A DNA stretch of 64,000 nucleotides from Saprospira grandis DSM 2844 (GCF_000275825.1 NZ_JH719942.1:751600-815599), one strand, 5' to 3'; shown: positions 25,337 through 34,232, numbered from the stretch's first letter. Notes: generated from the sequence alone by a model not told the origin. Translations and numbers: made by a program.

Positions 25337-25459
25337 ATGCAGATTGTATTTGTGATTTATGGGGGGACCACCCTCTGCATATTGATTTTGATTGCCTATT
25401 TTTGGTCATTGAAGATCAATAAGCGTAAAAAGGAGAACTTTGAGGAGCGGGATAATTAG
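25337..25459 (+). CDS. Small single-span membrane protein (40 residues)
   Basis: An ATG at 25337 opens 40 codons ending in TAG at 25457-25459. The translation has a short outer tail, one strong membrane helix (about residues 3-25, LCILILIAYFWSL) and a very charged cytoplasmic end (KINKRKKENFEERDN). It begins 3 bases after the YbjQ stop, so it is likely co-translated with it, and ends 2 bases before the convergent VWA gene's stop. It resembles no family I can name. Close packing and the regular helix-tail design support coding. Confidence 0.65.
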   Translation: MQIVFVIYGGTTLCILILIAYFWSLKINKRKKENFEERDN

Positions 25460-25461
25460 TC

Positions 25462-26607
25462 TTATTTGGGGCTAATTCCTTCTTGATTGAGCCAATGGTG
25501 AATATCTTTTTTCTCTAGGGCTGCGGCAATCAGGCGAGGAAACTGTTGGGGAGTGCAAGCAAAAGCTGGGCTACCCAATTGGGCAAATTTTTGGGCCATA
25601 TCTCGATCGTAGATGGGGGCACCTTGGTCATTTAGGGCGAGTAGCGAGATGAGCTGCACGCCTGTTTTTTTGAGTTGGGCCAGCCTTTGGAGCAGGGCTT
25701 GGCTATCGCCACCTTCATAGAGGTCGCTAATGAGGACTATGGTTGTATTTTGGGGAGATCGGATAGACTTTTGGGCATAAGCTAGGGCCTTATTGATATC
25801 GGTTCCGCCGCCCAATTGGGTACCAAAAAGGAGGTCTACGGGTTCTTGCATATAGGCGCTAAGGTCGACCACCTCGGTATCAAAGACAATCATTTGGGAG
25901 CGCAGAGCGGGCAAAGAGGCGAGCACAGCGCCAAAAATGGAGCTATAGACCAGCGAGCTGCCCATAGAGCCACTTTGGTCTACACAAAGAATAATTTCTT
26001 TAAGGGATTGGCCTTTTTTGCCAGAGCCAATAAGGCGTTCGGGCACTACTGTTTTGTAGCTTTGTTGATAATGCTTAAGGTTGAGGCGGATTGTTCGTAG
26101 CCAATCGATTTCGTTATGTCGGGGTCTACGATTGCGGACCGAGCGGTTCAGGGCGCCTTTTACGGCTTGGCGCAGGGGATTTTCGAGTTTTCTTTTGAGT
26201 TCTTCAACTACTTTTTGGACCAGCAGGCGGGCGGTTTCTCTTGTTTTTTCGGGAATCACCTTATTGAGAGAAAGCAAAGTGCTGAGTAGCTCCACATTGG
26301 GTTCTAGAGACTCCAGCAATTCGGGTTCTAGCAGCATTTCTTCTAGGCCGAGGCGGTCGAAGGCATCTTTTTGCATAATTTGGACTAGGGGGGCGGGAAA
26401 ATACGTTCGGATATCGCCCAGCCAGCGATTCAGTTGGGGCGAAGAATCGCCGAGGCCAGCCTGTCCGTCATTTTGGTTATAGAGTGCCCCTAGGCATTGG
26501 TCCATAGCGCTGGCCTCTGCGGAGAGCTCGGTTTTATCTTCTGGATTTTCGGCTGCTTTGCCAAGGAGCAAGCGCCATTTTTGGATACTGCTAAAATCTT
26601 CTTGCAT
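25462..26607 (-). CDS. VWA (CoxE-like) domain protein
   Basis: 381 residues. A helical N-terminal half precedes a von Willebrand A domain with a complete MIDAS: DQSGSMGSS (D210, S212, S214), GGGTDINKA and LISDLYEGGD. In bacteria such proteins usually work with a MoxR-type AAA ATPase, which is not in this window. The gene begins 6 bases after the YwqK-like gene on the same strand and is probably co-transcribed with it. No signal peptide, so it should be cytoplasmic. Confidence 0.85.
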   Translation of the reverse strand: MQEDFSSIQKWRLLLGKAAENPEDKTELSAEASAMDQCLGALYNQNDGQAGLGDSSPQLNRWLGDIRTYFPAPLVQIMQKDAFDRLGLEEMLLEPELLESLEPNVELLSTLLSLNKVIPEKTRETARLLVQKVVEELKRKLENPLRQAVKGALNRSVRNRRPRHNEIDWLRTIRLNLKHYQQSYKTVVPERLIGSGKKGQSLKEIILCVDQSGSMGSSLVYSSIFGAVLASLPALRSQMIVFDTEVVDLSAYMQEPVDLLFGTQLGGGTDINKALAYAQKSIRSPQNTTIVLISDLYEGGDSQALLQRLAQLKKTGVQLISLLALNDQGAPIYDRDMAQKFAQLGSPAFACTPQQFPRLIAAALEKKDIHHWLNQEGISPK

Positions 26608-26613
26608 AGGGAA

Positions 26614-27588
26614 TTAGGGCATTTCGGTAGTTCTTAGGCGGCCATTATCGTAGTATTCTGTTTTCATGACATTGCCTTGTTTATCCCAGTAGATCCAGCT
26701 GCCATGACGAGTTTGCGACCAGCGGTGGATACTGAGGGAGGCGGGCATATTAGATTTCCCTTGATATTTGAGTTGGCCATTACTCCAGTAGCTTTTGACC
26801 AAGATCGCTTTTTCGTCTTGCATTTCTACGATTTCTCGGACCAACTGTCCGGACTCGCTCCATTCCTTATACTCTCCACTCATTACATTATTGATCGAGA
26901 AGAACTGTCGTTGCGGAGAGCCATTGGGGAACCAAGAGCGGTAGCTACCGTGTACTCGGGTTTCCTTCATCATGACATCCTCTTCTTTTTGGCCATTGGC
27001 ATACCAGCGTTTGACGCGGCCGTATTGGTCGCCATTACGATAAGGAATTTGAGATTTCATTTGGCCATTGGCGTACCATTCTACATCCATGGTTTTGCCT
27101 TCGCCCAGCAATTGGGTTTCAAAATACTTGCGGCCTTCTTTATCCCAGAGCGTTCTTGCGCCAATAGGTCGGCAATCGATATACTCTACTTCTTCGGCTT
27201 TTTTTCCATTTTTGTGCCATCGCTGCATACTTCCGCTAGGGCAGCCGCCCTGATAGCTCACACTTGCTTTCTTATCTCCAGAGCCATAGAAAAAGGTCCA
27301 TTGGCCTTCTCTTGCGTTATAGTCTTCTTCTAAGGCGCTGCGCTTTGATTTTTTGCAGACCTCAATAGTTTTAGAAATTCCACGGCCATTATAGCTGCCT
27401 TCGGCCTCTTTATTTCCATTTTCATAATAATACTCCCAACGACCCAGCTTTTTATTGTTGGCATTGAGCTGCCCTTTGGACTTAAGCTGACCGTTGGGCC
27501 ATTGTTCCTTTACTTCTCTTTGTGCCTGAAGGACAGAAAAGTTGGCACAAAGAAGAATGCTGCAAAATGAATATATAAAATAATGCAT
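26614..27588 (-). CDS. Secreted YwqK-like protein with MORN-variant repeats
   Basis: 324 residues with a signal peptide (about residues 1-22, ending VLQAQ) and about eleven short repeats of the form W(Y/F)xNGQxKxxxxY, for example WYANGQMKSQIPY and YWSNGQLKYQG. This is the toxin-immunity-like YwqK/MORN-variant repeat common in Bacteroidota, where its function is mostly unknown; the antitoxin name given to the family does not itself show a toxin here. It precedes the VWA gene by 6 bases. Confidence 0.82.
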   Translation of the reverse strand: MHYFIYSFCSILLCANFSVLQAQREVKEQWPNGQLKSKGQLNANNKKLGRWEYYYENGNKEAEGSYNGRGISKTIEVCKKSKRSALEEDYNAREGQWTFFYGSGDKKASVSYQGGCPSGSMQRWHKNGKKAEEVEYIDCRPIGARTLWDKEGRKYFETQLLGEGKTMDVEWYANGQMKSQIPYRNGDQYGRVKRWYANGQKEEDVMMKETRVHGSYRSWFPNGSPQRQFFSINNVMSGEYKEWSESGQLVREIVEMQDEKAILVKSYWSNGQLKYQGKSNMPASLSIHRWSQTRHGSWIYWDKQGNVMKTEYYDNGRLRTTEMP

Positions 27589-27812
27589 ATACTTGTTTGT
27601 AGAAAGTTAGAGCAGATATTGCCGCAAAGTTACACTTTTAGATCTGAAAAATATATCGTATAAGTAGAATTATATTTATAATGCAAGTAGTTCTAAATTA
27701 AGTAAATGAGGTTACTTTTAGTGGTCTGAGGACGCTTATTATATAAGGTACACTTTTCTATTCTATTTTTTAAGGTAAATCTATTTCCAGCCCCCTATCT
27801 TGTCACTATCTA
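27589..27812. other. AT-rich intergenic region with a candidate -7 box
   Basis: 224 AT-rich bases without a gene or GC-rich repeat. On the minus strand TAACTTTG followed by C (27632-27625) matches the -7 box, 36 bases upstream of the YwqK-like ATG; no good TTG element is present. The remainder shows nothing recognised. Confidence 0.4.
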
Positions 27813-28559
27813 CTACTTTTTAGTAGGAATTTTCAATCCTAATTGCTTTCTGATCGCCTCTTCGGCATGATAAAAATGTAAATAATCGCCAAACCAGCGC
27901 TTGGGGCGTATTTTTGGAGCGTGCACCATAGCCACATTCTTTTTGGGGTCAACCATCAGAATGCCTACTCCCCTAGCCTTGCAAATCTTAATCAGATTAT
28001 CTTGCAATCTAAAGTCAATCATTTCAAAGGAGTCATTGGATAAAGACAACCATTGTTCGTTGGCGGGGTATTGAAATACCTGATGAATAACCTTCATTTC
28101 TTGATATTTGTGGCTATTTCTAAAAATGTAGGCATAAAGTGCAGAAGCTCCTAAAAATACACCCAAAGGGATCATAAAGCGAATCCAGAAAGACTCTTCG
28201 GTCATTCGCCAAACAAAAAACATGACCCCAGACAAAATGGTAAATAGCAAACCATGCCAAAGGCTATCTTTTACCCAAAGCTTATCTATTCGATACGGCT
28301 TTAAGGCCTTTAGTGTTTTATGCGATTTGGCCTCCATAGACACCACATAGGCTTTGGTTTTACTCATAGGGTAGGCCAAAAGCCCATCGGCTCGCTTCAT
28401 GCCGTACTTGTGCTTGGTCCGTTCTTCCAGATTAGAGTAAAGCTCTTTGGGCCGTTTTTGGGTCTTGTAATAATGCTCCAAATAGGCCTGGGCAGCCTTT
28501 TGCACCTCCAGTTCAATCAAACGGTCTTCTTTGGGGATTCTCTTTTTTTTCTTTGCCAT
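27813..28559 (-). CDS. Two-helix membrane protein with a PD-(D/E)XK-like motif
   Basis: 248 residues: a basic start (MAKKKKRIPKEDR), a region with ADGLLAY followed about 15 residues later by VVSMEAKSH (a D...ExK spacing seen in restriction-endonuclease-fold proteins), two membrane helices (about residues 101-140), then a soluble domain with a second alpha/beta half (LIKICKARGVGILMVDP). The nuclease-like reading rests on a single motif and is uncertain. It starts 9 bases after the VTC-domain gene and is likely in its operon. Confidence 0.72.
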   Translation of the reverse strand: MAKKKKRIPKEDRLIELEVQKAAQAYLEHYYKTQKRPKELYSNLEERTKHKYGMKRADGLLAYPMSKTKAYVVSMEAKSHKTLKALKPYRIDKLWVKDSLWHGLLFTILSGVMFFVWRMTEESFWIRFMIPLGVFLGASALYAYIFRNSHKYQEMKVIHQVFQYPANEQWLSLSNDSFEMIDFRLQDNLIKICKARGVGILMVDPKKNVAMVHAPKIRPKRWFGDYLHFYHAEEAIRKQLGLKIPTKK

Positions 28560-28568
28560 AACTTATTT

Positions 28569-29237
28569 TTAAAAGCGGTAGCATTGCTGCACAGCCTGTA
28601 TATATTTTGAGTTTTTGCTTAGTCTAAAGGGAATTTGCTGGGCCAACTCTTCGGCTAAGGTGGCCTCTTCTGGCCCATATTTAAGTTCTAGAATTAACCC
28701 TTTTAGGGGCTGCCTCCCCTTGGGCTGCCAATAGGAACTAGGCCAAATCGCTGCCGCAGCTTGTTGGCTGTCTAAGGTCAGGCGCAAGCGCCCACCCAAA
28801 GCCGAATAATACTGCCGATAGTAGCAATTATAGACCTTGGGGGCCCAAGTATAGCCCTTTTGCAAACTATGTTCGAGTAGGGCGGCTAATTGCATTTTTG
28901 GCGAGTTAACATCCAAGTTAGGCAGCTGCCAAATATGCTTTCGACCCAATTCTCCCGTTTTTTGCTTTAGCTCCAAACGAGCCGGCTGCCAAGCATTTTG
29001 CCAAGGCCCATAAAAACGCAAACGATACTTGTAACGCTGACTGCTGCCCGCCAAATTGGCCCGATAACAATGCCAATTTATGCTATCAAAATAAATATTA
29101 TGCAACCAACGAGGGGCATGATGTCTCCGCCAAGCAAAAGGCAGTTGCCGCAGCAAAACCTCTATTTCTGCTGGCCGATACCCTAAAACTACATACTTGC
29201 GCTCGTATCGCCAAGTCGTTTGCTCTTTTAAAGACAT
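28569..29237 (-). CDS. VTC-domain protein (polyphosphate polymerase-like)
   Basis: 222 residues that cover one VTC/CYTH-like tunnel domain. Visible active-site elements are RYERKY at the start, HNIYFDS, the basic strand RYKYRLRFYG, LELKQK and LILELKYG; alternating Arg/Lys and Glu line the tunnel in this family. Eukaryotic VTC4 makes polyphosphate from ATP; bacterial relatives are less well known. A DUF4956 membrane protein, its usual Bacteroidota partner, lies just upstream on the same strand, separated by a GC-rich repeat. Confidence 0.88.
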   Translation of the reverse strand: MSLKEQTTWRYERKYVVLGYRPAEIEVLLRQLPFAWRRHHAPRWLHNIYFDSINWHCYRANLAGSSQRYKYRLRFYGPWQNAWQPARLELKQKTGELGRKHIWQLPNLDVNSPKMQLAALLEHSLQKGYTWAPKVYNCYYRQYYSALGGRLRLTLDSQQAAAAIWPSSYWQPKGRQPLKGLILELKYGPEEATLAEELAQQIPFRLSKNSKYIQAVQQCYRF

Positions 29238-29258
29238 TCAGGTACTTTTATATTTTTT

Positions 29259-29500
29259 GGGGGCCTCCGCAGCAAAGCTGCGGCGGTTACTCCCTTCGGT
29301 CGTCGAAGACGAACTAAAGTTCTTGTTGTCGTTTCGGGGCTGGCTATTACTTGCTTCGCTGCGTCGGCTCCCGTTGGTCGGGTCGATCGGCCCTTCAGCG
29401 CTAAGCGCTTCGGTCTGGCCTTCGGCCACCCCTGCACATCGGTTACTCCCTTTGGTCGTCGAACTGCGGCTTGCAGCCTTGTTGTGGCCGGCCCTAAGCC
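29259..29500 (+). repeat. GC-rich modular intergenic repeat, plus copy with two GGTTACTCCC modules
   Basis: Starts GGGGGCCTCCGC (29259). It holds two copies of the GGTTACTCCCTT(T/C)GGTCGTCGAA module (near 29286 and 29441), an unusual TCGGCCCTT core and the variable stem AGCGCTAAGCGCT (29397-29409). It splits the VTC gene from its DUF4956 partner. Confidence 0.82.
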
Positions 29501-29504
29501 AATA

Positions 29505-30203
29505 CTAAAGTGGCAAATCTGTTTGGGCCACCACCAAAAAGCTCGTATTCGCCGAAAGCGCTTGCAGCGCTTTTTGGGCCGCTTGCAGTTGGGCCGTTTC
29601 GCAAGCAGGCAAAGAAAAAGAGAGCTCTAGGCCCATCCCCTCTCCTAGGGCATCCATTCTGCGGAGCTGCAATTTTGGTCCCAATATTTTTTTTAAACTT
29701 TGCTCTATCAAAAGGGGCTCTTCCAAATCGGTGCGGAGCTCCAGATACAGTGCGCCCTCTTTTTGGTAGTAGGCGGCGGGCCGCATCCAGTAATTGGCCA
29801 AAATGGCCAGGCTCAGAAAGCCAAATAAAATGAGGGCCAAAAAGGGCTGATTGGCCCCAGCCGCTAGGCCCAAGCCAATCACAATAAACAAATAACTCAG
29901 CTCTTCGGGCTCCTTAATTGCTGCTCGAAAGCGCACAATAGAGAGTGCGCCCACCAAACCCAAGGAAAGCGTCAAAGAAGATTTGACAATGAGCATGACG
30001 AGCATAGTGGTTAGGGCCAAGGGCATAAAATTGGCGGCAAAGCGTTTGCGGTTGGCCAAAGCTCGGCCATAGCGGACATAAATGGCCGCCAGCAGCCAGC
30101 TCAGTAGGGTCACCAACAATAAATTGATCACTAAATCAATAGGGTGAATACTATGGAGCAGATCTTGGCCATATAGCTGCAGTCTTTCGTATAAACTATT
30201 CAT
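29505..30203 (-). CDS. DUF4956 membrane protein
   Basis: 232 residues from the ATG at 30203 (MNSLYERLQLYG). About four membrane helices lie in the first 150 residues, with the family-typical GLVGALSIVRFRAAIKEPEE, followed by a soluble C-terminal domain (YLELRTDLEEP...). The family usually sits beside VTC-domain genes, which is the case here. The ATG overlaps the MscS gene by 8 bases; a longer frame from 30239 exists but would overlap by 44. Function unknown, perhaps a membrane partner in polyphosphate handling. Confidence 0.88.
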   Translation of the reverse strand: MNSLYERLQLYGQDLLHSIHPIDLVINLLLVTLLSWLLAAIYVRYGRALANRKRFAANFMPLALTTMLVMLIVKSSLTLSLGLVGALSIVRFRAAIKEPEELSYLFIVIGLGLAAGANQPFLALILFGFLSLAILANYWMRPAAYYQKEGALYLELRTDLEEPLLIEQSLKKILGPKLQLRRMDALGEGMGLELSFSLPACETAQLQAAQKALQALSANTSFLVVAQTDLPL

Positions 30204-31080
30204 GTTCTTGCTGTCCGCCTTTTTGCTGCACCACCGCATCTACCGCTAAGCGATATTCTGAACTAGGCTTAAAATTTACATCCATCTGAGCAAATGGAAT
30301 CTCGATTCCGGCCTTATCAAAGGCTTTTTTGAGGTATTCCTCCATATAGAATAGGGTTTCCCAATAGTCATCGGCTTTGGCCCAAACCCAAACCTCTAAA
30401 TCTACAGAAGAGGCCCCTAGGGCCAAAACATTTACTTGATGTTGATAGGCTTTATCGGAAACGGCAAAGGGGCAGCCAGCAATTACTTCTCGGGCCACTC
30501 GGCGGGCTTGGTCAATATCTGCCGAATAGCTAATGCCCACGGGGGCAGAAACCCGGATAATTCCGGCTGCTGAAATATTTTCTAGGGCCTCATCGGTTAG
30601 TAATTTATTGGGGATGACGATACGGCGATGGTCCAAAGTTTCTAGGATGGTATTAAAAATCTGAATTTCCTTTACTCGGCCCATATAATCGCCAGCACGG
30701 ACCATATCGCCGGTGCGGAAGGGTTTAAAAATCAGGATGAGGATACCGCTAGAAATATTGCTTAAGCTGCCTTGTAGGGCCAAACCTACGGCAAAACCAA
30801 TGGAGGCTAAAACCGCCACAAAAGAGGTGGTTTCTACCCCCACAATATCCACAACCGAAATGGCCAACAGAATTTTGAGGGCCACCGAAACTAGGCTAAT
30901 AATAAAGGGGCGGAGGTCTTTATCAAAATCATTCTTTTTCAGCAGATTGTTAATCAGCTTCATTCCTTGGCCAATAATTTTGAGGCCAAAATAGAGCAAG
31001 GCAAGGGCGAGCATTAGCCGAGGCGCATACTCCATAATCATATTAAAGAGGTTGGTCAGCAGCGCTTGATAGTCAATCAT
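30196..31080 (-). CDS. MscS-family mechanosensitive channel
   Basis: 294 residues, close to E. coli MscS length. Three membrane helices are followed by the pore-helix region SIGFAVGLALQGSLSNISSG (about residues 94-113), then the beta domain (IFKPFRTGDMVRAGDYMG) and the C-terminal alpha/beta domain (VWVWAKADDYWETLFYMEEYLKKAF). It would open under membrane tension to release solutes. It is the first gene of the leftward MscS-DUF4956-VTC group, overlapping DUF4956 by 8 bases. Confidence 0.93.
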   Translation of the reverse strand: MIDYQALLTNLFNMIMEYAPRLMLALALLYFGLKIIGQGMKLINNLLKKNDFDKDLRPFIISLVSVALKILLAISVVDIVGVETTSFVAVLASIGFAVGLALQGSLSNISSGILILIFKPFRTGDMVRAGDYMGRVKEIQIFNTILETLDHRRIVIPNKLLTDEALENISAAGIIRVSAPVGISYSADIDQARRVAREVIAGCPFAVSDKAYQHQVNVLALGASSVDLEVWVWAKADDYWETLFYMEEYLKKAFDKAGIEIPFAQMDVNFKPSSEYRLAVDAVVQQKGGQQEHE

Positions 31081-31216
31081 AGGAAAAAAAATTTAGGGGG
31101 CTAATCAATTATTTTGGTAGCTCAAAAATACAAGAATTGCATTAGAACCTTGTTTTATAGGCTGGCTTTTTCTTCTTCTGTCCTGCTTTGGGCCGATCTT
31201 TTTTGGGCGAAGAAGA

Positions 31217-31337
31217 GGGATGAATGGCCTAGCGATGTGCAGCAGTGGCCCAAAGGGCCAGACCAAGGCCGTCAGGCCGCAGGGCCGAGCGAACAGCGAG
31301 CTGTGAAACGTAGCGCCCGCCGAAGGCGGGAGGCCCC
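31217..31337 (-). repeat. GC-rich modular intergenic repeat, minus copy
   Basis: Minus copy ending GGAGGCCCC directly before the A-tract of the gldJ terminator, with the GGGCCGAGCGAACAGCGAGC core variant and a GGCCCAAAGGGCC hairpin. Confidence 0.8.
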
Positions 31338-31340
31338 AAA

Positions 31341-31378
31341 AAATAAAAAAGGTCCAACTCTAAAAAGAATTGGACCTT
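31341..31378 (-). terminator. Terminator of gldJ
   Basis: On the minus strand AAGGTCCAA (31378-31370) pairs exactly with TTGGACCTT (31357-31349), followed by a T-rich run down to 31341. It lies 18 bases past the gldJ stop. Confidence 0.87.
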
Positions 31379-31396
31379 AGGGTAAGTGAGCAGAGC

Positions 31397-32932
31397 TTAG
31401 AACTTACGTTTTGTGCGTTTTTTGCGCGTTTTGATTTGGTTTCCACCTTTGAAGCGGTTACCAGAGGGAGAACCCACGCGGAGCATAGAGCAGCGGAAAC
31501 CGATAGTAGCAGAGGCCTTATCTTCGTCTAGGAAGCGGCGTTGGCCGGGAGAGAGCCAGTAGGCGCGATCGGCCCAAGAGCCACCTTTATAAACACGGGC
31601 CTTATCAGAGATAAGAGAGTGCTTGCCAAACTGGTACATATGTTTAGTTTCGTTATTGAGTTTAGAGTCGCCATAATTTAGGCGAGACTCGATATCGCCA
31701 TCACCGTAGTTAATTACATTAGACTTGGTAAAGTTGCGGCGGTCTTTAATCTCATTATCGTCTAGCGGCTTATACTTTAGGCGGCCGATGCTATCTACAC
31801 CAACGGGAGTACCGTTGCTATTGCGTTCTACCTGAGTAAAGACGTTACCACGGAAGCTATTCAGCTCGTTATTATCTTCTAGGGTAAGTGAAGTAGTGGG
31901 ACGATAAACGTCTCGCACCCATTCGTTTACATTACCCGCCATATTGTACAGGCCAAAATCATTGGGTACAAAAGAGCGGACGGGGGCGGTAATACTTGCA
32001 TTATCGTTTAGAGCGCCAGACATACCCATATAGTCACCACGGCCACGTTTAAAGTTAGCTACGATAGCGCCTTGGTAGCGGCCATGTTGAGGGTAGCGAA
32101 CGGTAGTTCCGTCCCAGGGGTAGATACGGCGGTCAGTAATATTTTCGTCGCGGGCGGCACTTTGGTTACCCAAAAGAGCGAGGGCGGCAAACTCCCATTG
32201 TGCCTCGGTGGGCAGTTGATATTCGGGAAGCATGATACCATCTTCAAAGCGGACGGCACGTTCCTCGCCGGTAGCGGGATTTACGGCAGGTTTGGGGCCG
32301 GGTTGTGCTTGATAGATACCTGAGAGGTAAGAGCCCGTGCTAAAGGTATTTTCTCCTTGTTGGCCTTCAATAGAAGTAGGATCAATTTTACCTTGTTCGA
32401 TGAGTAGCATCTCATTCACACGGTCCGAGCGCCATTTACAGAATTCGTTAGCTTGCAACCAAGTAACACCAACCACGGGATAATCCTCATAGGCGGGGTG
32501 GCGCAAGTAGTTTTCTACATAAGGTGTATTATAAGAAAGTTCATCTAGCCATGCTAGGGTATCGGGTAGGGCCTGCATATGCACTTGCGGCATAGAGGGG
32601 TACACTCGGCGGAGGTAGTAGAGGTACTCCAACCAATCGATATTGGTCACCTCGGTTTCATCCATATAGAAACTAGCCAATGATTGACGGCGAGGGGCAG
32701 CTCGGTAGTCTTTCATGACATCTTCTTCGGTTTGCCCCATATTGAAGGTACCCCCTTCAATAAGAACGAGATTAGGTCCAGTAATCTGGCCTTTATAGTT
32801 AGGGAGTTTTTCAAAACCACCCCATTCTTGCGAGTTATATCCCCAGCCGGTAGACTGAGAGCGCTGTTCGCGTTTGCAAGCAGTTGTAGCTAGTAAGAGG
32901 CCAGCCAAACTAAGCAGCAATAGTTTTTTCAT
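31397..32932 (-). CDS. gldJ: Gliding motility lipoprotein GldJ
   Basis: 511 residues from the ATG at 32932, with a lipoprotein signal ending LLATTAC (C19). The mature part has the formylglycine-generating-enzyme-like (sulfatase-modifying) fold: LVLIEGGTFNMG, SFYMDETEVTNIDWLEYL, PTEAQWEFAAL and YNMAGNVNEWV. The opening GWGYNSQEWGGFEKL and KGQITGP match GldJ and not GldK. GldJ is an outer-membrane-associated lipoprotein needed for gliding and stability of the T9SS core in Flavobacterium. A basic C-terminal tail (KTRKKRTKRKF) is notable. It lies after a PorP/SprF gene and ends at a strong terminator. Confidence 0.92.
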   Translation of the reverse strand: MKKLLLLSLAGLLLATTACKREQRSQSTGWGYNSQEWGGFEKLPNYKGQITGPNLVLIEGGTFNMGQTEEDVMKDYRAAPRRQSLASFYMDETEVTNIDWLEYLYYLRRVYPSMPQVHMQALPDTLAWLDELSYNTPYVENYLRHPAYEDYPVVGVTWLQANEFCKWRSDRVNEMLLIEQGKIDPTSIEGQQGENTFSTGSYLSGIYQAQPGPKPAVNPATGEERAVRFEDGIMLPEYQLPTEAQWEFAALALLGNQSAARDENITDRRIYPWDGTTVRYPQHGRYQGAIVANFKRGRGDYMGMSGALNDNASITAPVRSFVPNDFGLYNMAGNVNEWVRDVYRPTTSLTLEDNNELNSFRGNVFTQVERNSNGTPVGVDSIGRLKYKPLDDNEIKDRRNFTKSNVINYGDGDIESRLNYGDSKLNNETKHMYQFGKHSLISDKARVYKGGSWADRAYWLSPGQRRFLDEDKASATIGFRCSMLRVGSPSGNRFKGGNQIKTRKKRTKRKF

Positions 32933-32970
32933 GCTAAGCAAGGTTTTTTTTTCTGAACAAAAGGCGAAAA

Positions 32971-32978
32971 CAAATTTA
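32971..32978 (-). promoter_or_regulatory. Candidate -7 box upstream of gldJ
   Basis: The minus strand reads TAAATTTG, an exact TAnnTTTG match, 38 bases before the gldJ ATG. No clear TTG lies at the right spacing, so gldJ may instead be read from the porP/sprF promoter. Confidence 0.3.
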
Positions 32979-32992
32979 TAAAAAAAAGCAGA

Positions 32993-33997
32993 CTACCTAA
33001 ACATTTTTAGACAATCGTTATAGTCTATGCGTTTTTTATCGGATGCTAGGTTAATAATCAGCGAGACTTCATGGGCGCCTCCAGAGGCATTGGCAAGACC
33101 GGAGAGCGTCCAATCATAGCTATAAGCTATTTTAATTGGCCCTTGCTGAACGCCAAGCATAAAAATAACGGCATCGGCATTAGAAAAAGTATGTCTAAAC
33201 CAAATTCCCCCTAAAAAAATATCATATTGACTTTGGGCGCCAAGGTTTAGCTGCTTAAAATCACGCTGTTGGCTATATAAAATACTGGGCGAGATATAGG
33301 CGGCTTTTCTGATTTTTTTTCCTGTTGAAAGTGGAATTTGCCCCCCAAAGTGCAATGTATAGCGAATGGGTAAGGTGGCGGCCACCTCATTTAGCGACAA
33401 ATAGCTTTCGCTAGGGGCGTTGATATGCTTAATCGAGAAGCCCCCATAAAAGTAAGGCATTTGATACAAAACTCCTGCCCCAAAATCCATATAGCTCAAA
33501 TTATTGGCGCCCCGGGCTTCTTGGGTCGCATTGGTATTGCCCGAGCCATCTACCGAACCCGTGGCGGGGTCTAGCTGGTCCAAAAAGACCAGTTCATCCC
33601 AATTTAGGCGCTTATTGATAAACTGCCCCTCTAGACCCATCCGCAGCCGACTATTTTCGGCCAAATAGAGTGAATAGGTATAGTGCAGACCAATTTGCGT
33701 GCTAGCATAAATGCCATTGCCCGCCACATCGGCCAGAACCGAGGCCCCAAAACCACTATTTTGCTTGCTAAAAAACTGGCTGTAAGAAGCCGCATAACTC
33801 ACATAAGCCTGCGAAATGCTTGGCCATTGGTTTCTATAATTCAAATGAAATACGGGCGCATCTTCCAAACCCGTCAAAGCGGGATTGAGCTGCAAGGGGG
33901 CCGCATAAAACTGGCTAAATACAGGATCTTGCGCCCTCAAAGGAGCCCAACTAAGAAGAAATAAACAAAGCGTAAAGAGAGGATAAAACTTGAGCAT
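32993..33997 (-). CDS. PorP/SprF family type IX secretion membrane protein
   Basis: 334 residues with a signal peptide ending APLRAQ and the family start DPVFSQFYAAPLQLNPALTG, which identifies PorP/SprF proteins. The rest is a predicted outer-membrane beta-barrel with alternating aromatic strands. Such proteins help secrete or anchor specific partner adhesins in the T9SS. It is upstream of gldJ by 60 bases on the same strand and divergent from porU. No large adhesin partner is next to it, so its client is elsewhere. Confidence 0.92.
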   Translation of the reverse strand: MLKFYPLFTLCLFLLSWAPLRAQDPVFSQFYAAPLQLNPALTGLEDAPVFHLNYRNQWPSISQAYVSYAASYSQFFSKQNSGFGASVLADVAGNGIYASTQIGLHYTYSLYLAENSRLRMGLEGQFINKRLNWDELVFLDQLDPATGSVDGSGNTNATQEARGANNLSYMDFGAGVLYQMPYFYGGFSIKHINAPSESYLSLNEVAATLPIRYTLHFGGQIPLSTGKKIRKAAYISPSILYSQQRDFKQLNLGAQSQYDIFLGGIWFRHTFSNADAVIFMLGVQQGPIKIAYSYDWTLSGLANASGGAHEVSLIINLASDKKRIDYNDCLKMFR

Positions 33998-34084
33998 GCC
34001 AACACTTTTTTAAGTCGAGACGTTATTTTGATTGAGTCGTTTAGCCTACAAACTAAACGCTATTTTTCTATCTTTCGATTTTTT

Positions 34085-34232
34085 GGGGCTTTCCCTTCGG
34101 TCGCCAAGAATGGCCCAAGGGCCTTCTTGGCGCCTCGGGTCGCTATGTTTCGGGGCTCGCAGGTCTGCTCGGCCCATCGGCGGCTATGCCGCCTTGGTCT
34201 GGCCTTCGGCCACCCCTTCACAGCGCTAAGCC
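34085..34232 (+). repeat. GC-rich modular intergenic repeat, plus copy
   Basis: Lies between porP/sprF and porU. It has the GCTCGCAGGTCTGCTCGGCCC core and the variable stem GGCGGCTATGCCGCC (34179-34193), followed by GGTCTGGCCTTCGGCCACC. Confidence 0.82.
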
